Shown: one piece after another, positions 51,398-59,915 of the stretch
Numbering within the stretch: the first letter of the stretch is position 1
Layout of the letters: each line of letters starts with the position of its first letter
NCBI GenBank assembly: GCA_963775295.1
Contig: CAVZIK010000006.1
Coordinates: 2,542,001-2,606,000, forward strand
DNA length: 64,000 nt
Direction of reading: 5' to 3'
Origin: JAMDEO01 sp963775295
GTDB lineage: Bacteria > Actinomycetota > Thermoleophilia > RBG-16-64-13
The notes under the pieces: generated by a model
What the model saw: only the letters and a program-made list of their open reading frames with translations
Told to the model about the DNA's origin: nothing
Databases searched by the model: none
Translations under genes and position numbers: made by a program

Positions 51398-51759
51398 CCC
51401 TTCTGCGGCTTGATTGGCTGCCGGCAATTTAAGGCCAAGGCCGCGTGCTTCTGGGCATCACCATCGCGAGATGGTGAGAGCGCTCCCCCGGAAGCCTGCC
51501 CCGCTACCGCCCGCCATGGTCGACCTATCGCCGTGCGAGCAGTTTGCTGTAGGTCTTGGTCGGCAGACCAGCCGGACTCTTCACCCGTCTACCTGCAACG
51601 AGATTCGTCCCCTCGCGCGTCGTCTTGTCCGGCAGGCTCGAACAGTTACCACGGGCATTTGGGGCCGGCAGAACCGACCTGACGACCTTCTCGCCGTGAT
51701 CCGGCCGTGGGCGTGCCCGCGGCAACCAGTTCCGCCACGACAATCGCCACCACCCCCCA
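51398..51759. other. 362 bp between convergent anti-sigma genes, no supportable gene
   Basis: Gap between the 3' ends of the SLH-type and propeller-type anti-sigma genes. An open frame runs rightward across it but shows no domain pattern, no hydrophobic segment and no ribosome-binding site. I found no clear terminator by eye. Confidence 0.45.
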
Positions 51760-53844
51760 CTACCAGGCTATGGGCGCATCTGCCACAGAGAGCGCGTAGC
51801 GCGTCAGTTCCTCGCCGGCGACGGCGACCGTCCACACGTCACCCAGCCGCCAGTTCCGAAACGCGATGCGGTCCCCGTCGGGCGAGAACGCCGGGAAGGT
51901 CGGGTACAACCCTTTGGTGGACTCTACCCGGGTGCACGTGTCCGCTTCAAGATCGTAGATCCACACACTCGTGACTCCATCCGCGGCGTCGGAACCCACG
52001 AGGCACACCTTCTTGCCGTCGGGGGAGAAGACGGGGCTGGATGCGTTTTCGAGCCCAAGGGAGAGGCTGATCTCTTTGGCCGGAGTCCGCAGCGTCGCCG
52101 CGGCAGGAGACTGCTGGGCCCCTAGATACAGAATCGATAACCCATCGGGTGATACGGCGAAGTCGCCCCCAAAGCTGCGGGTCAGAGGAACGGCCACAAG
52201 TTGCGACCCGGGCGGCTGTGCCGACCAGAGGGTCGCGTCACCGCCATCCTGGGCGAGTTCGGCAAGCCATACGCGGTCGCCGCTCTCATCGTAGTGAACC
52301 CGGTTCATCGGGGGAAGGTTCTTGGATCGGAGCAGTTCCTGGGATTCCCCGGCCCCAGCGACAGACAGGCCCATGAGCGCGTTTTCCCCGTCGTAGGTGG
52401 CGCTCCAACTGGGACCTGATGCCTCGCCGCCGCCGCCCGCATCGCCGCCGCCGCCCGCACCCTCTCCCGCTCCCGAAACTACGCTGCCGAGCACCTCATT
52501 GGTCTTGCCAGACTGCTTGTCTGTGACCTGATATATCCCAGATCCGTAAAGCAGCCACGTGCGACCCAGAGAGTAGGAGACCCCGAGCGAGGGGCCGCTG
52601 TGGCTAACCTGCTGCGGCGTCCACAAGGTCTGCGACGTCCCGTCCTGGATCCTGACGACATCTCCCCGGGCCGTGGCGAACGCCAGCCCGTCTAACCGCG
52701 TATCGACAGGTACCGATTCCACGGATGCGCCCAAGGTCCTTTGGTCTTCTGCGGAGGGATGGATGAGAACGGCCGCCTCAAGCGACCCTCCCTCGCTGAT
52801 CGTTTCGCGCCCCGTCGACTTGTCGGTCCAAGTCCACAACCTGCCCAGGGTAAGACCTTTGGCGGGGAAGGACACGGAGGAGAGATCGGCGATCTCGACA
52901 CGGCGGAGCGTTCCCAAGGACAGGTCTAGGATGACGGGCGGGGAGATGGGGGACCCGTGTAGTCCGTCTTGATGGGCCGCATCGATGTATGCCAGATTCA
53001 TGTTCGAATCGCTGAGATCCCAGACGACCTTGCTAAGGACAGGGGTCCCCGACGACGGCGGGAAACTGTGGGAGGAGGCATCCTCCCCGGATGCGGCAAA
53101 GAGGGCGGCGACATCACCCGCCACCTTCACTCCAGACTGCGTGCCGATCGTCATGAGGCCGACAGCGTCCAGATCAGCGAGCACCTGGTCGACCGTCACC
53201 AAGCTCGAGCTTGTACCTGCTGCGGGTGAGGCGGCCCCATGTGGCTGAGCCGAGCCTTGAAAGGAGATGTGTCCGTCCGTCGCGGCAGAAGAAGGATTGG
53301 CGCCAAGGAAGACCGTTCGCCCCTCTGGGGTGAGCGCGGACAGGTGGAACCCCGCCAGCAGTCCATCTGCTCCCCAGGTTACTTGGAAGTGGTCGATCAC
53401 GGCGGAAGCAGGATCTACCCCCAAGGCCGCGGCTGCTTTAGCCCATACTTCGGCCAGCTTGAGCTCCGAGACCGAACTCGGTTCTTCTGAGGAAAAGGAG
53501 TCGGAAGGCGCGCTGGGGTCGGTCGACGCCCACCCGCTGCCGCTGCTAACGTCGGGGGATGGTTCCGAGCTGTCGCCTAACACCAAAACGTAGTCCTGCC
53601 TGGTCAGGTGCTCTACCACCTGCCAGGTGCCTACGCCCACTCCGCCGACCACAAGCAGTCCGGCCATGGCGAGGCTGAGCCTCCGGACAAAGCGCTGCCG
53701 CTGGGGCCTCTTGCCCGTCCGACCCAGCTTCAGATGCAGTCCAGTCATGAACCCGTCCACGTCGAGCCCTCGGGCGTGGTCCTGATAGAAGTCCCTGATC
53801 ATTGCGTCGCTCTCGTGGATATCGAAACCGTCGTTCGTATTCAT
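51760..53844 (-). CDS. Membrane anti-sigma factor with beta-propeller sensor (pair 3)
   Basis: 694 residues, start in an ATGA overlap with the ECF gene. Cytoplasmic N-terminus (1-55; ESDAMIRDFYQDHARGL), one transmembrane helix (about 56-76), a Ser/Pro-rich linker, a domain with LAEVWAKAAAALGVD and TVDQVLADLDAVG that also occurs in the lipoprotein at 29593, then propeller blades of WD40/PD40 type: FAVSPDGLSILYLG, PVFSPDGKKVCLVG, PAFSPDGDRIAFRN. TolB-like PD40 repeats bind peptides or proteins. A low-complexity Gly-rich loop (GEGAGGGGDAGGGGEA) lies near residue 470. Confidence 0.8.
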   Translation of the reverse strand: MNTNDGFDIHESDAMIRDFYQDHARGLDVDGFMTGLHLKLGRTGKRPQRQRFVRRLSLAMAGLLVVGGVGVGTWQVVEHLTRQDYVLVLGDSSEPSPDVSSGSGWASTDPSAPSDSFSSEEPSSVSELKLAEVWAKAAAALGVDPASAVIDHFQVTWGADGLLAGFHLSALTPEGRTVFLGANPSSAATDGHISFQGSAQPHGAASPAAGTSSSLVTVDQVLADLDAVGLMTIGTQSGVKVAGDVAALFAASGEDASSHSFPPSSGTPVLSKVVWDLSDSNMNLAYIDAAHQDGLHGSPISPPVILDLSLGTLRRVEIADLSSVSFPAKGLTLGRLWTWTDKSTGRETISEGGSLEAAVLIHPSAEDQRTLGASVESVPVDTRLDGLAFATARGDVVRIQDGTSQTLWTPQQVSHSGPSLGVSYSLGRTWLLYGSGIYQVTDKQSGKTNEVLGSVVSGAGEGAGGGGDAGGGGEASGPSWSATYDGENALMGLSVAGAGESQELLRSKNLPPMNRVHYDESGDRVWLAELAQDGGDATLWSAQPPGSQLVAVPLTRSFGGDFAVSPDGLSILYLGAQQSPAAATLRTPAKEISLSLGLENASSPVFSPDGKKVCLVGSDAADGVTSVWIYDLEADTCTRVESTKGLYPTFPAFSPDGDRIAFRNWRLGDVWTVAVAGEELTRYALSVADAPIAW

Positions 53845-54302
53845 CGTCTGGCCTCCAGCGTTTCCTTCAAACTACGCCGCGCTCGGTTGAGATGGCTGTT
53901 CACCGCTCCTTCGGATATGCCCATCAAATGCGAGATCTCGAGAATCGACATGTCGCCCTGATAGAAAAGCGCCACGGCAGTCCGCTGACGGATGGGCAAC
54001 TCCCGCAGAACGGCGAAGAAATCATTGGCGGACTCCCGACCGTCTTCCGTCGAGAGGGGAGGTGCAGTGGCTACCAGCCGGCGAAAGAGACGCGCCCCCC
54101 GTACGAGCCGCCTGCGGTAATCCTTGCAGCGGTTGACTGCCACTCGGTACAACCACGCCTCCGGCTCGCCGGTGAGTCCCACCTTGTCCCAGTGGAGATA
54201 GAGTTGGACGTAGGCCTCTTGAGCCGCATCCGCCGCCAACTGACGGTCCAGCACGATAGCTTCAAGCATCTGGACAAGCCTCTCCGAAGTGCCGTGCACC
54301 AC
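53841..54302 (-). CDS. ECF-type RNA polymerase sigma factor (pair 3)
   Basis: 153 residues from a GTG. Region 2 is shortened at its start: LAADAAQEAYVQLYLHWDKV, then EAWLYRVAVNRCKDYRRR. Region 4: DMSILEISHLMGISEGAV and LNRARRSLKE. In-frame codons further upstream look like sigma sequence (REEARFEAVV) but offer no ATG, GTG or TTG other than the neighbouring GTG, so the N-terminus may be truly short, or the start unusual. Unlike the other two ECF factors, region 4 belongs to the common SigE-like type. Coupled to the propeller anti-sigma gene. Confidence 0.85.
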   Translation of the reverse strand: MVHGTSERLVQMLEAIVLDRQLAADAAQEAYVQLYLHWDKVGLTGEPEAWLYRVAVNRCKDYRRRLVRGARLFRRLVATAPPLSTEDGRESANDFFAVLRELPIRQRTAVALFYQGDMSILEISHLMGISEGAVNSHLNRARRSLKETLEARR

Positions 54303-54652
54303 CGCCTCGAAACGCGCTTCCTCACGCGAATTGAGGGCGGTCCCGTTCGGGGCGGGTCGTTCGAGCTCGGTGACAAGAGTGTCGTTTGCCGTCTTCTTCG
54401 CCCCTCAGACGCCGTGTCGCTGTCTCTTCTTCTCCTCCACTCACCCTATCTACGTCGGCAAGTGCCTTCCAGCTTTACAAGGCCAGAGACTCGACGCATG
54501 GATTGTTCTGACTTTGAGGTATGGCCTTCGGGGCGCATGAACAGACAATAGGTGATCGAGGGACATGCTACCCACCTCTCCGAGCACACGCCCAAAACCA
54601 GATCGAATAGCCCGGTCGATCGCAATAGGGCCGCAATGAAGGAGTTCAACAC
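54303..54652. other. 350-bp divergent intergenic region
   Basis: Lies between ECF pair 3 (leftward) and the FAD oxidoreductase (rightward) and must carry both promoters. No gene, hairpin or copy of the shared box was found by eye. Confidence 0.45.
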
Positions 54653-56275
54653 GTGGCTAATAGCCCATCGCTTCGACAGGGGTTAGCTGCGAAGGTCAAC
54701 GTCCACCTGCGGAGTTACACTAGCAGCCGGGGGAAACGCGAGAAGAGCTTTTTGGAAGGCGGGCATAGGGTGACAGCGGATTTGGGGACTCCGTCCCCAG
54801 AGCTCAGCCGGCGGCGATTCTTGGCCGTGCTCGGCCTTCTCGGCGTAGCGACGCTCACCGGGTGCTCCGAATCAGAACCAACCACGTCCACCTCCGCTCC
54901 ATTAGTTAATACCGGCCCTGAACCTATCGCCCATCGGGTACCCGCTCCTGCCGTTCGTCCTGATCTAGGAAGCGCGCCGATTGATGTCAGCGCCCAGGTC
55001 TGCGTGGTCGGCGCAGGTGCGGCTGGCTTGGCTGCAGCCACATCCGCCGCCCGCCTTGGGGTCCAGACCGTCCTACTCGAGGAATCCTACAAGGTGGGGG
55101 GAAACCTGACCCGAGGTCTTGTCAACCTGGACAAGGTAGGCTGGGGCGGCCAGATCATGGTGGGTGGATATTTCAATGATCTCTTGCAGACGCTCGCCCT
55201 CGAAGGCCAGGCGGTCTATCCGTCAGAGGAAACAGGTCTTTCCACCTACTGCGATCCGGACGCGCTTGAACGCAAGGCTCTCCAGCTCGCAAAAAAAGCG
55301 CAGGTGGACATTCGCCTCTGCTCCCAGGTGAACGGTGTGGAAAAGGAGGGTTCCCGGATTCGGGCGGTCTGGGCCCAAGGGCAAGGAATGACGCTCCGAG
55401 TCACAGCCGACATCTTCATCGATGCCACCGGAGATGGCCATCTCGGTTACCTTGCCGGCCACCCCTTCTGGCTAGGGGATCGCGACCACGGCCAGATCCA
55501 AGGACAGACGCTCATCTTCTACGCCGGGCCCGTGGATTGGAACCAGCTCTCGGACTTCGCCCTGCGCGACGGAGGCTCGATCGATGCCCAGCGCTTGGTC
55601 GGCCTGCGTCCTTTCATGGCCCGCCTTAAGGCCCAAGGGGGCGTCCTTGCCGAGGCGCAGGCGGGCATGCTCATCAATCGCAACCTCTGGCCCGAGATGG
55701 TGTCCATCTCCGCGAGCGAGACCTTCCAGAACCATCTGGAGCCTGACGCACTGCTCTCCATCATGGAGGTGCTGGGCGACCAGAACCGGGAGATCCATCA
55801 CGCGCTCACGGTTGAGATCCCTGGATTTAGGGACTCGCACATCATCCGGGTTGCCGATCGGCCCTACCTACGCGAAGGCCGTCGCCTCATCGGCCAGTAT
55901 CAGCTCACGGTTGATGACATCATCGCAAGTCGCAAGCCCGCCGACTCAATCGCTCGAGGTTGGTATCCGCTTGATCTGCACGTGTCAGACAGCCCCGGAG
56001 GAAACCAGACCGCGCCCTTTAGGGCTGGTGAGTATTACGGCATACCCTACCGGTGCCTGGTTGCCCGGGATCTCGATAACCTGCTCATGGCCGGCCGCTG
56101 TATATCAGTCACTCATGAGGCTCTCGGCTCTACCCGCATCTCCCCCGTCTCTATGGGTCTGGGCCAAGCGTCCGGCATGGCGGCGGCACTCTGTGTTCAG
56201 AAGAAACTGAATCCCGGCCAAGCGCCGGTCATGGATGTTCAGAAAGCAATCCTTGCGGCCGGCGGACTCATATGA
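54653..56275 (+). CDS. Tat-exported FAD-dependent oxidoreductase, lipoprotein
   Basis: 540 residues from a GTG with AAGGAG eight bases upstream. A long n-region leads to a twin-arginine signal SRRRFLAVLGLLGVATLTGC, whose end is also a lipobox, so the folded enzyme should be exported by Tat and lipid-anchored. The FAD-binding Rossmann motif is CVVGAGAAGLAAATSAA with LLEES following. C-terminal blocks FIDATGDGHLGYLAG and LLMAGRCISVTHEALGSTR match the FAD_oxidored family (PF12831). Substrate unknown. Followed at 56331 by an acyltransferase on the same strand. Confidence 0.86.
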   Translation: MANSPSLRQGLAAKVNVHLRSYTSSRGKREKSFLEGGHRVTADLGTPSPELSRRRFLAVLGLLGVATLTGCSESEPTTSTSAPLVNTGPEPIAHRVPAPAVRPDLGSAPIDVSAQVCVVGAGAAGLAAATSAARLGVQTVLLEESYKVGGNLTRGLVNLDKVGWGGQIMVGGYFNDLLQTLALEGQAVYPSEETGLSTYCDPDALERKALQLAKKAQVDIRLCSQVNGVEKEGSRIRAVWAQGQGMTLRVTADIFIDATGDGHLGYLAGHPFWLGDRDHGQIQGQTLIFYAGPVDWNQLSDFALRDGGSIDAQRLVGLRPFMARLKAQGGVLAEAQAGMLINRNLWPEMVSISASETFQNHLEPDALLSIMEVLGDQNREIHHALTVEIPGFRDSHIIRVADRPYLREGRRLIGQYQLTVDDIIASRKPADSIARGWYPLDLHVSDSPGGNQTAPFRAGEYYGIPYRCLVARDLDNLLMAGRCISVTHEALGSTRISPVSMGLGQASGMAAALCVQKKLNPGQAPVMDVQKAILAAGGLI

Positions 56276-56330
56276 CGAGTAGGGTCCCAACAATCCGTCG
56301 CACTGGATGCGTCCGAGGGAGCAGGCGAGC

Positions 56331-57437
56331 GTGAATGAAGGGGCGCATTCCGGAAGAATCCAGTACCTCGACGTACTGAGAGTCCTCTCGATGCTCTCTG
56401 TCGTATTTCTGCACACGGCAGCGGGCACACTAAGGGCGAACTACGGCTCGCTCACCTGGCATTTTGCCAACCTTCTCACCTCCTTCATGAGCGCGAGCGT
56501 CCCCGTGTTCTTCATGATATCCGGGGCCCTGCTCCTACAGAGCCGCCGGACGCTCTCAGTCAAGTACACGCTGGGAAAGAGACTGCCCCGAGTCCTTGTC
56601 CCCTTCCTTGTCTGGTCACTTGTCGCGGTCGGGTACTTCCTCCTTGTGCATCGCGGGCCTGACGGCTCTCTCGATTGGGCGATGGCCGTCGAGAAGCTCA
56701 AGAACCTCCCCGCCCGGCCGACTGCTGTGCATCTCTGGTTCATGTACGCGCTCATTCCCCTCTACATCCTCTCGCCCTTTATCAAGAAGCTCATCGATTC
56801 CCTGGGCCGCGATTTGGTGATCTATCTTCTTGCGATCTGGGTGATCTTTTCGTCTCTCCTTCCCACCGTGACAACATTTCTCCCGGTGGCCTACCGCCCG
56901 CTCGTGGTTCTTGACTCGCGCTACAACCTAAGCATCATGGCCGGGTACGCCGGCTACTTCGTCGTCGGCTACTACCTGATGCGCATGCGGACCCCGATTC
57001 CCAGGAAAATACTTATTCTTGTTGTTGTTGTAGATACGATTTGTATTACGGCGGGAACCTGGTGGAAGACCACCTCTTTGGGGGTCTATGCAGAAGGCTT
57101 CAAGACATACACGGGCCTTTTTGTCCTCGTTTTGTCTTGTGCGCTCTTCCTGTTGTTCAAGGAGTTAGTGAGTGAGCGGAGGCTCAGGGGAGTTGTTGGG
57201 CCCGCGGTCAGATTTCTCGCGCCCTTGGCCTTCGGCGTCTACCTCATCCACAATCTGGTCGTCGACTATATGGCAAGACTGGTCCCATGGTTCCCGGCCA
57301 GCTCTGTGCCGATCTTGATCGCTTCCTACGTGGTTGTGCTCGCCATCTCTATGGCGTTCATAGCCGTGGCTTCACAAATTTGGCCGCTGCGTTACATACT
57401 TGCCGGCCAGGGGTCCGGGAGAAGTAGCAAGAGGTAG
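56331..57437 (+). CDS. Membrane acyltransferase (acyltransferase 3 / OafA-like)
   Basis: 368 residues from GTG 56331 with GGGAGC upstream; an ATG 8 codons earlier is possible. About ten hydrophobic helices. The family N-terminus is RIQYLDVLRVLSMLSVVFLH with the catalytic-type His, then PVFFMISGALLL and KRLPRVLVPFLVWSL. Members O-acylate surface polysaccharides or related sugars. Gap to the FAD enzyme is about 55 bp. A short T/G-rich patch in codons near 57005-57050 differs from its neighbours. Confidence 0.9.
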   Translation: MNEGAHSGRIQYLDVLRVLSMLSVVFLHTAAGTLRANYGSLTWHFANLLTSFMSASVPVFFMISGALLLQSRRTLSVKYTLGKRLPRVLVPFLVWSLVAVGYFLLVHRGPDGSLDWAMAVEKLKNLPARPTAVHLWFMYALIPLYILSPFIKKLIDSLGRDLVIYLLAIWVIFSSLLPTVTTFLPVAYRPLVVLDSRYNLSIMAGYAGYFVVGYYLMRMRTPIPRKILILVVVVDTICITAGTWWKTTSLGVYAEGFKTYTGLFVLVLSCALFLLFKELVSERRLRGVVGPAVRFLAPLAFGVYLIHNLVVDYMARLVPWFPASSVPILIASYVVVLAISMAFIAVASQIWPLRYILAGQGSGRSSKR

Positions 57438-57603
57438 AGCTGCAACTCTGGAAACTCTCGCAACCCTCCGAGGCACCTAGGGCCGGCCCTTCCAAGGAGC
57501 GTTCTCCCTGTGACCTTCGATCAGCGGCTCATCGGGATGACTGAGAAGCGACGTCGAGAAACGTTCCGAAAGAGATTTAGCCTCGGAAGCCCCGGTCTTT
57601 TGC

Positions 57604-57885
57604 CTACTCGTCACACCAGAGGGCGATCTCACTCTGGGAACAGCCGTGGTGCTCTGCGCACCAAACGCGAAGGTCGTCGATGGCGATTCCGAAGGTGGCC
57701 TTGAAACTCACCGGTTCAGATCCGTCGTCCTCGCATATTCTGATGGTTTCAAGCTTGAAGGTGCTTCGATGATCGCCGAAGCGAATCTCTCGTACGGTCC
57801 CTTCGAAGGCCCCATGTACATATCTCGTTCCCGCCAGGTGACGGGTAGCGATGTCCTCCGCTTCCTCTTTGCTCACGTCGATCAA
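57604..57885 (-). CDS. Small uncharacterised protein
   Basis: 93 residues, possible TTG start after GAGGTGAATA. N-terminal helix (VSKEEAEDIATRHLAG) and a beta-rich remainder (TFKLETIRICEDDG, SFKATFGIAIDDLRVWC), with CAEHHGCSQSE near the C-terminus. Composition looks like a real soluble protein, but no family comes to mind and an overlapping frame on the other strand is also open. Confidence 0.4.
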   Translation of the reverse strand: MIDVSKEEAEDIATRHLAGTRYVHGAFEGTVREIRFGDHRSTFKLETIRICEDDGSEPVSFKATFGIAIDDLRVWCAEHHGCSQSEIALWCDE

Positions 57886-58188
57886 TATTCACCTCGGGTG
57901 GGAACGAGTCTGCCGGCATTCGCACCTTGGTCAGAAGCGAATGCAAAGGGCCCAACAAACAGAAAAGCCGGCGGGATCGCCGACAATGAGTTCACGGTCG
58001 TCAAGCTGTGCGAGAGCCACCATCAAACCACCACCCGCCCAGCGCGTCAAGTCGGGTAACGTCGTTTCGAGGACGCCACAGTCCTGCTTAAGGGAATGGG
58101 AGATCAGATGCTCGGCAGATGACTCTGTGTTCGGATGGCTTGAGCTCTTTGCGAGGACGTCAGGGTCTTGCGGAGAATCCCTACGTAA
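57886..58188. other. 303 bp between divergent genes, no firm gene
   Basis: Should hold the promoter of the RecA-fold ATPase gene. A leftward frame through it ends in a plausible-looking stretch (CGVLETTLPDLTRW, LIVGDPAGF) but lacks a start and any family match, so it is not called. Confidence 0.4.
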
Positions 58189-59202
58189 ATGAGCTGTCAG
58201 CCCACCCCCGAAGAGAGCGTCACCCCCGAAAGGCCAAAGACGACAAGCAGCCACAAACGTGGTACCTCTCGGTCTTCGATGAGCGCCGGGTTGCTTGAGC
58301 TCTTTCGGGATACCGAGCGGCCTTCGCCCAGCGGTGAACTTGTGCTGGGCCGCACTAGTGATCCGCAAGCCTCCGCAGCCGAATCGAGTGCTTTCTTGCG
58401 CCGGTATCTCGGCGAGCAGAGCCGGCTAGCTGAAACCGTGCCCACAGGATTGGCAGGCCTCGATGATTGCCTGGGCGGTGGATTCGGACCAGGTCTGCAT
58501 CTGGTGATCGGACCAGCAGAGGTGGGCAAGACAGCATTTCTTGAGTCGGTTGCCTGGGAAGCTATCTCCTCTGCCCGTCCGGTCCTCTACTACGCTCTTG
58601 ATGAAGGCGTCATTGGCGCCTGGGAACGAATGATCAGCACCTTTGCCTGTTTCCTCGGCATCCCGATCGATGTTGAAGCTCTGCGCGATCACCGACTGAG
58701 CGCGGACGGCCTTGAAAGCCTCGCACGGGTCGATCTGGCTTTCCAGAGCTCAGTGCTGCCCTACCTTTCCTTGGTCGATAGCTTGCCGGCCTCGAGCGAC
58801 GCTATGAGTGCCCTCCCCAGCGACATAAGCTCACGTGCCCGGGAAGCCAAGGAGCGGCATGGCCTTGCTCCACTTCTTCTTATCGACGACCTGGGGCGCT
58901 TACTGCTCCTTGCGCCCGCCGAGCCCCTTCCCCACCTGCTTGGCCGCCTGGATGACGTCCTTGCGGCCGACTCCATAACTGGTCTTCTTGCCGGAGCCGT
59001 GGCTGACCCGTTCTCGCTCATCCAGGAAGAACTCCCGGTAAGAACCGTCGTGACTCTCAGCTTGCGCGACGCCTATGAAGACGATCATCTGGTGCACGTG
59101 AACATGGAGGTGCAGGGGAGCTCCCCTACCAGCCGCTCGGCAACGCTGCCGATGGTGCTTGAACGACGCACGGGTCTTTTCGCGCAATCTTCGGGCCGGT
59201 AG
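58189..59202 (+). CDS. RecA-fold ATPase (KaiC/DnaB-like), single domain
   Basis: 337 residues; the first 30 or so are uncertain because an ATG at 58279 is an alternative and neither has a good ribosome-binding site. VPTGLAGLDDCLGGGFGPGL leads into Walker A GPAEVGKT (about 109-116) and PVLYYALDEG; Walker B is APLLLIDDLG (about 227-236). This matches the KaiC/RadA/DnaB core. Unlike KaiC there is one such domain, and the DnaB N-terminal domain is absent. The C-terminal part has a long non-conserved stretch. A hairpin follows the stop. Confidence 0.75.
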   Translation: MSCQPTPEESVTPERPKTTSSHKRGTSRSSMSAGLLELFRDTERPSPSGELVLGRTSDPQASAAESSAFLRRYLGEQSRLAETVPTGLAGLDDCLGGGFGPGLHLVIGPAEVGKTAFLESVAWEAISSARPVLYYALDEGVIGAWERMISTFACFLGIPIDVEALRDHRLSADGLESLARVDLAFQSSVLPYLSLVDSLPASSDAMSALPSDISSRAREAKERHGLAPLLLIDDLGRLLLLAPAEPLPHLLGRLDDVLAADSITGLLAGAVADPFSLIQEELPVRTVVTLSLRDAYEDDHLVHVNMEVQGSSPTSRSATLPMVLERRTGLFAQSSGR

Positions 59203-59209
59203 CGGATGC

Positions 59210-59228
59210 GGACTGGGAGACCCAGTCC
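59210..59228 (+). terminator. Hairpin after the RecA-fold ATPase gene
   Basis: Perfect 8-bp stem GGACTGGG/CCCAGTCC with an AGA loop, 8 bp after the stop codon. No T-run follows, so it may protect the 3' end or act as a weak terminator rather than a strong intrinsic one. Confidence 0.4.
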
Positions 59229-59329
59229 GGCCTGACTAAGCCCTCCGCCGATCTGAGGTCAGCGTTTTCAGCGTGTCATTTTGGACGGTGACGGACCCAG
59301 GCGCTGGCCTATCCATTCCTAGCGCCGAT

Positions 59330-59900
59330 CTATCCTGACAAGCCGGTAGGTTTCGCGGCGAGGGCCAGACGGTCGTCGCCAGGCAACCGCAGATCGTGAA
59401 ACTCGGCACTCGCCTTGCACACTCCCGCCGCGAGTTCCGCAAGCTCGCAGCCCGCCATCACCCGGCAACAGTCGGCGATACCCTCGGGGCCGAATAGTCG
59501 GCCCTCGCGACGGGATTCACTGACACCGTCGGTATAGAGTAGGAGCGTCTCGGTCGCAGACAGGAGCGTCTCCCCCGTCTTGAAGTCCTTCGAGCGGGAA
59601 AAGCCGAGGGGGGCGTTCGGAGGAAGAAGAAGTTCTGTTGCCTCTCCGGCGTGACCCAGGATGATAGGTGATGGATGTCCGGCAAGAGCGGTGCTCAGCG
59701 CCCCATTTCGAGAGTAGTTGCAGGCAACGAGGGTCACGAACTTCCCGAAGGGGAGCACCTCTTTAAGTCGCTCCTCGTCCCTCACCGGCCATCGTTCGTT
59801 TTCGATTTGGAGTCCGAGAGCTCCACCATGCTTGGGTGGCAAGCATCCTCGCGATTCACAAAAACCGGAAGCTTGCGTTGCGAACTCAAAGAACGCGTGG
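59330..59900 (-). pseudogene. SpoIIE/PP2C phosphatase, C-terminal fragment
   Basis: The preserved part is clear: FVTLVACNYSRNGALSTALA, AGHPSPIILG, NAPLGFSRS, LLLYTDGVSESR, GRLFGPEGIADC and the final GDDRLALA. The N-terminal third of the PP2C domain, with the metal-binding GDVSGKG motif and the helices after it, is missing; upstream the frame runs into the neighbouring gene with no family match and no start signal. Such phosphatases act on anti-sigma antagonists. Truncation makes catalysis unlikely. Confidence 0.7.
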
Positions 59901-59915
59901 TGATGCCCATGCGCC

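Noticed and set aside
51414..51974. Rightward 186-codon frame across the gap between convergent anti-sigma genes
   Set aside because: Composition is Arg/Pro-rich as expected for antisense frames in G+C-rich DNA, and it runs into the propeller anti-sigma gene.
57931..58368. Leftward 145-codon frame with a plausible C-terminal stretch
   Set aside because: It overlaps the ATPase gene, has no start signal and no family match, so it is not called a gene.
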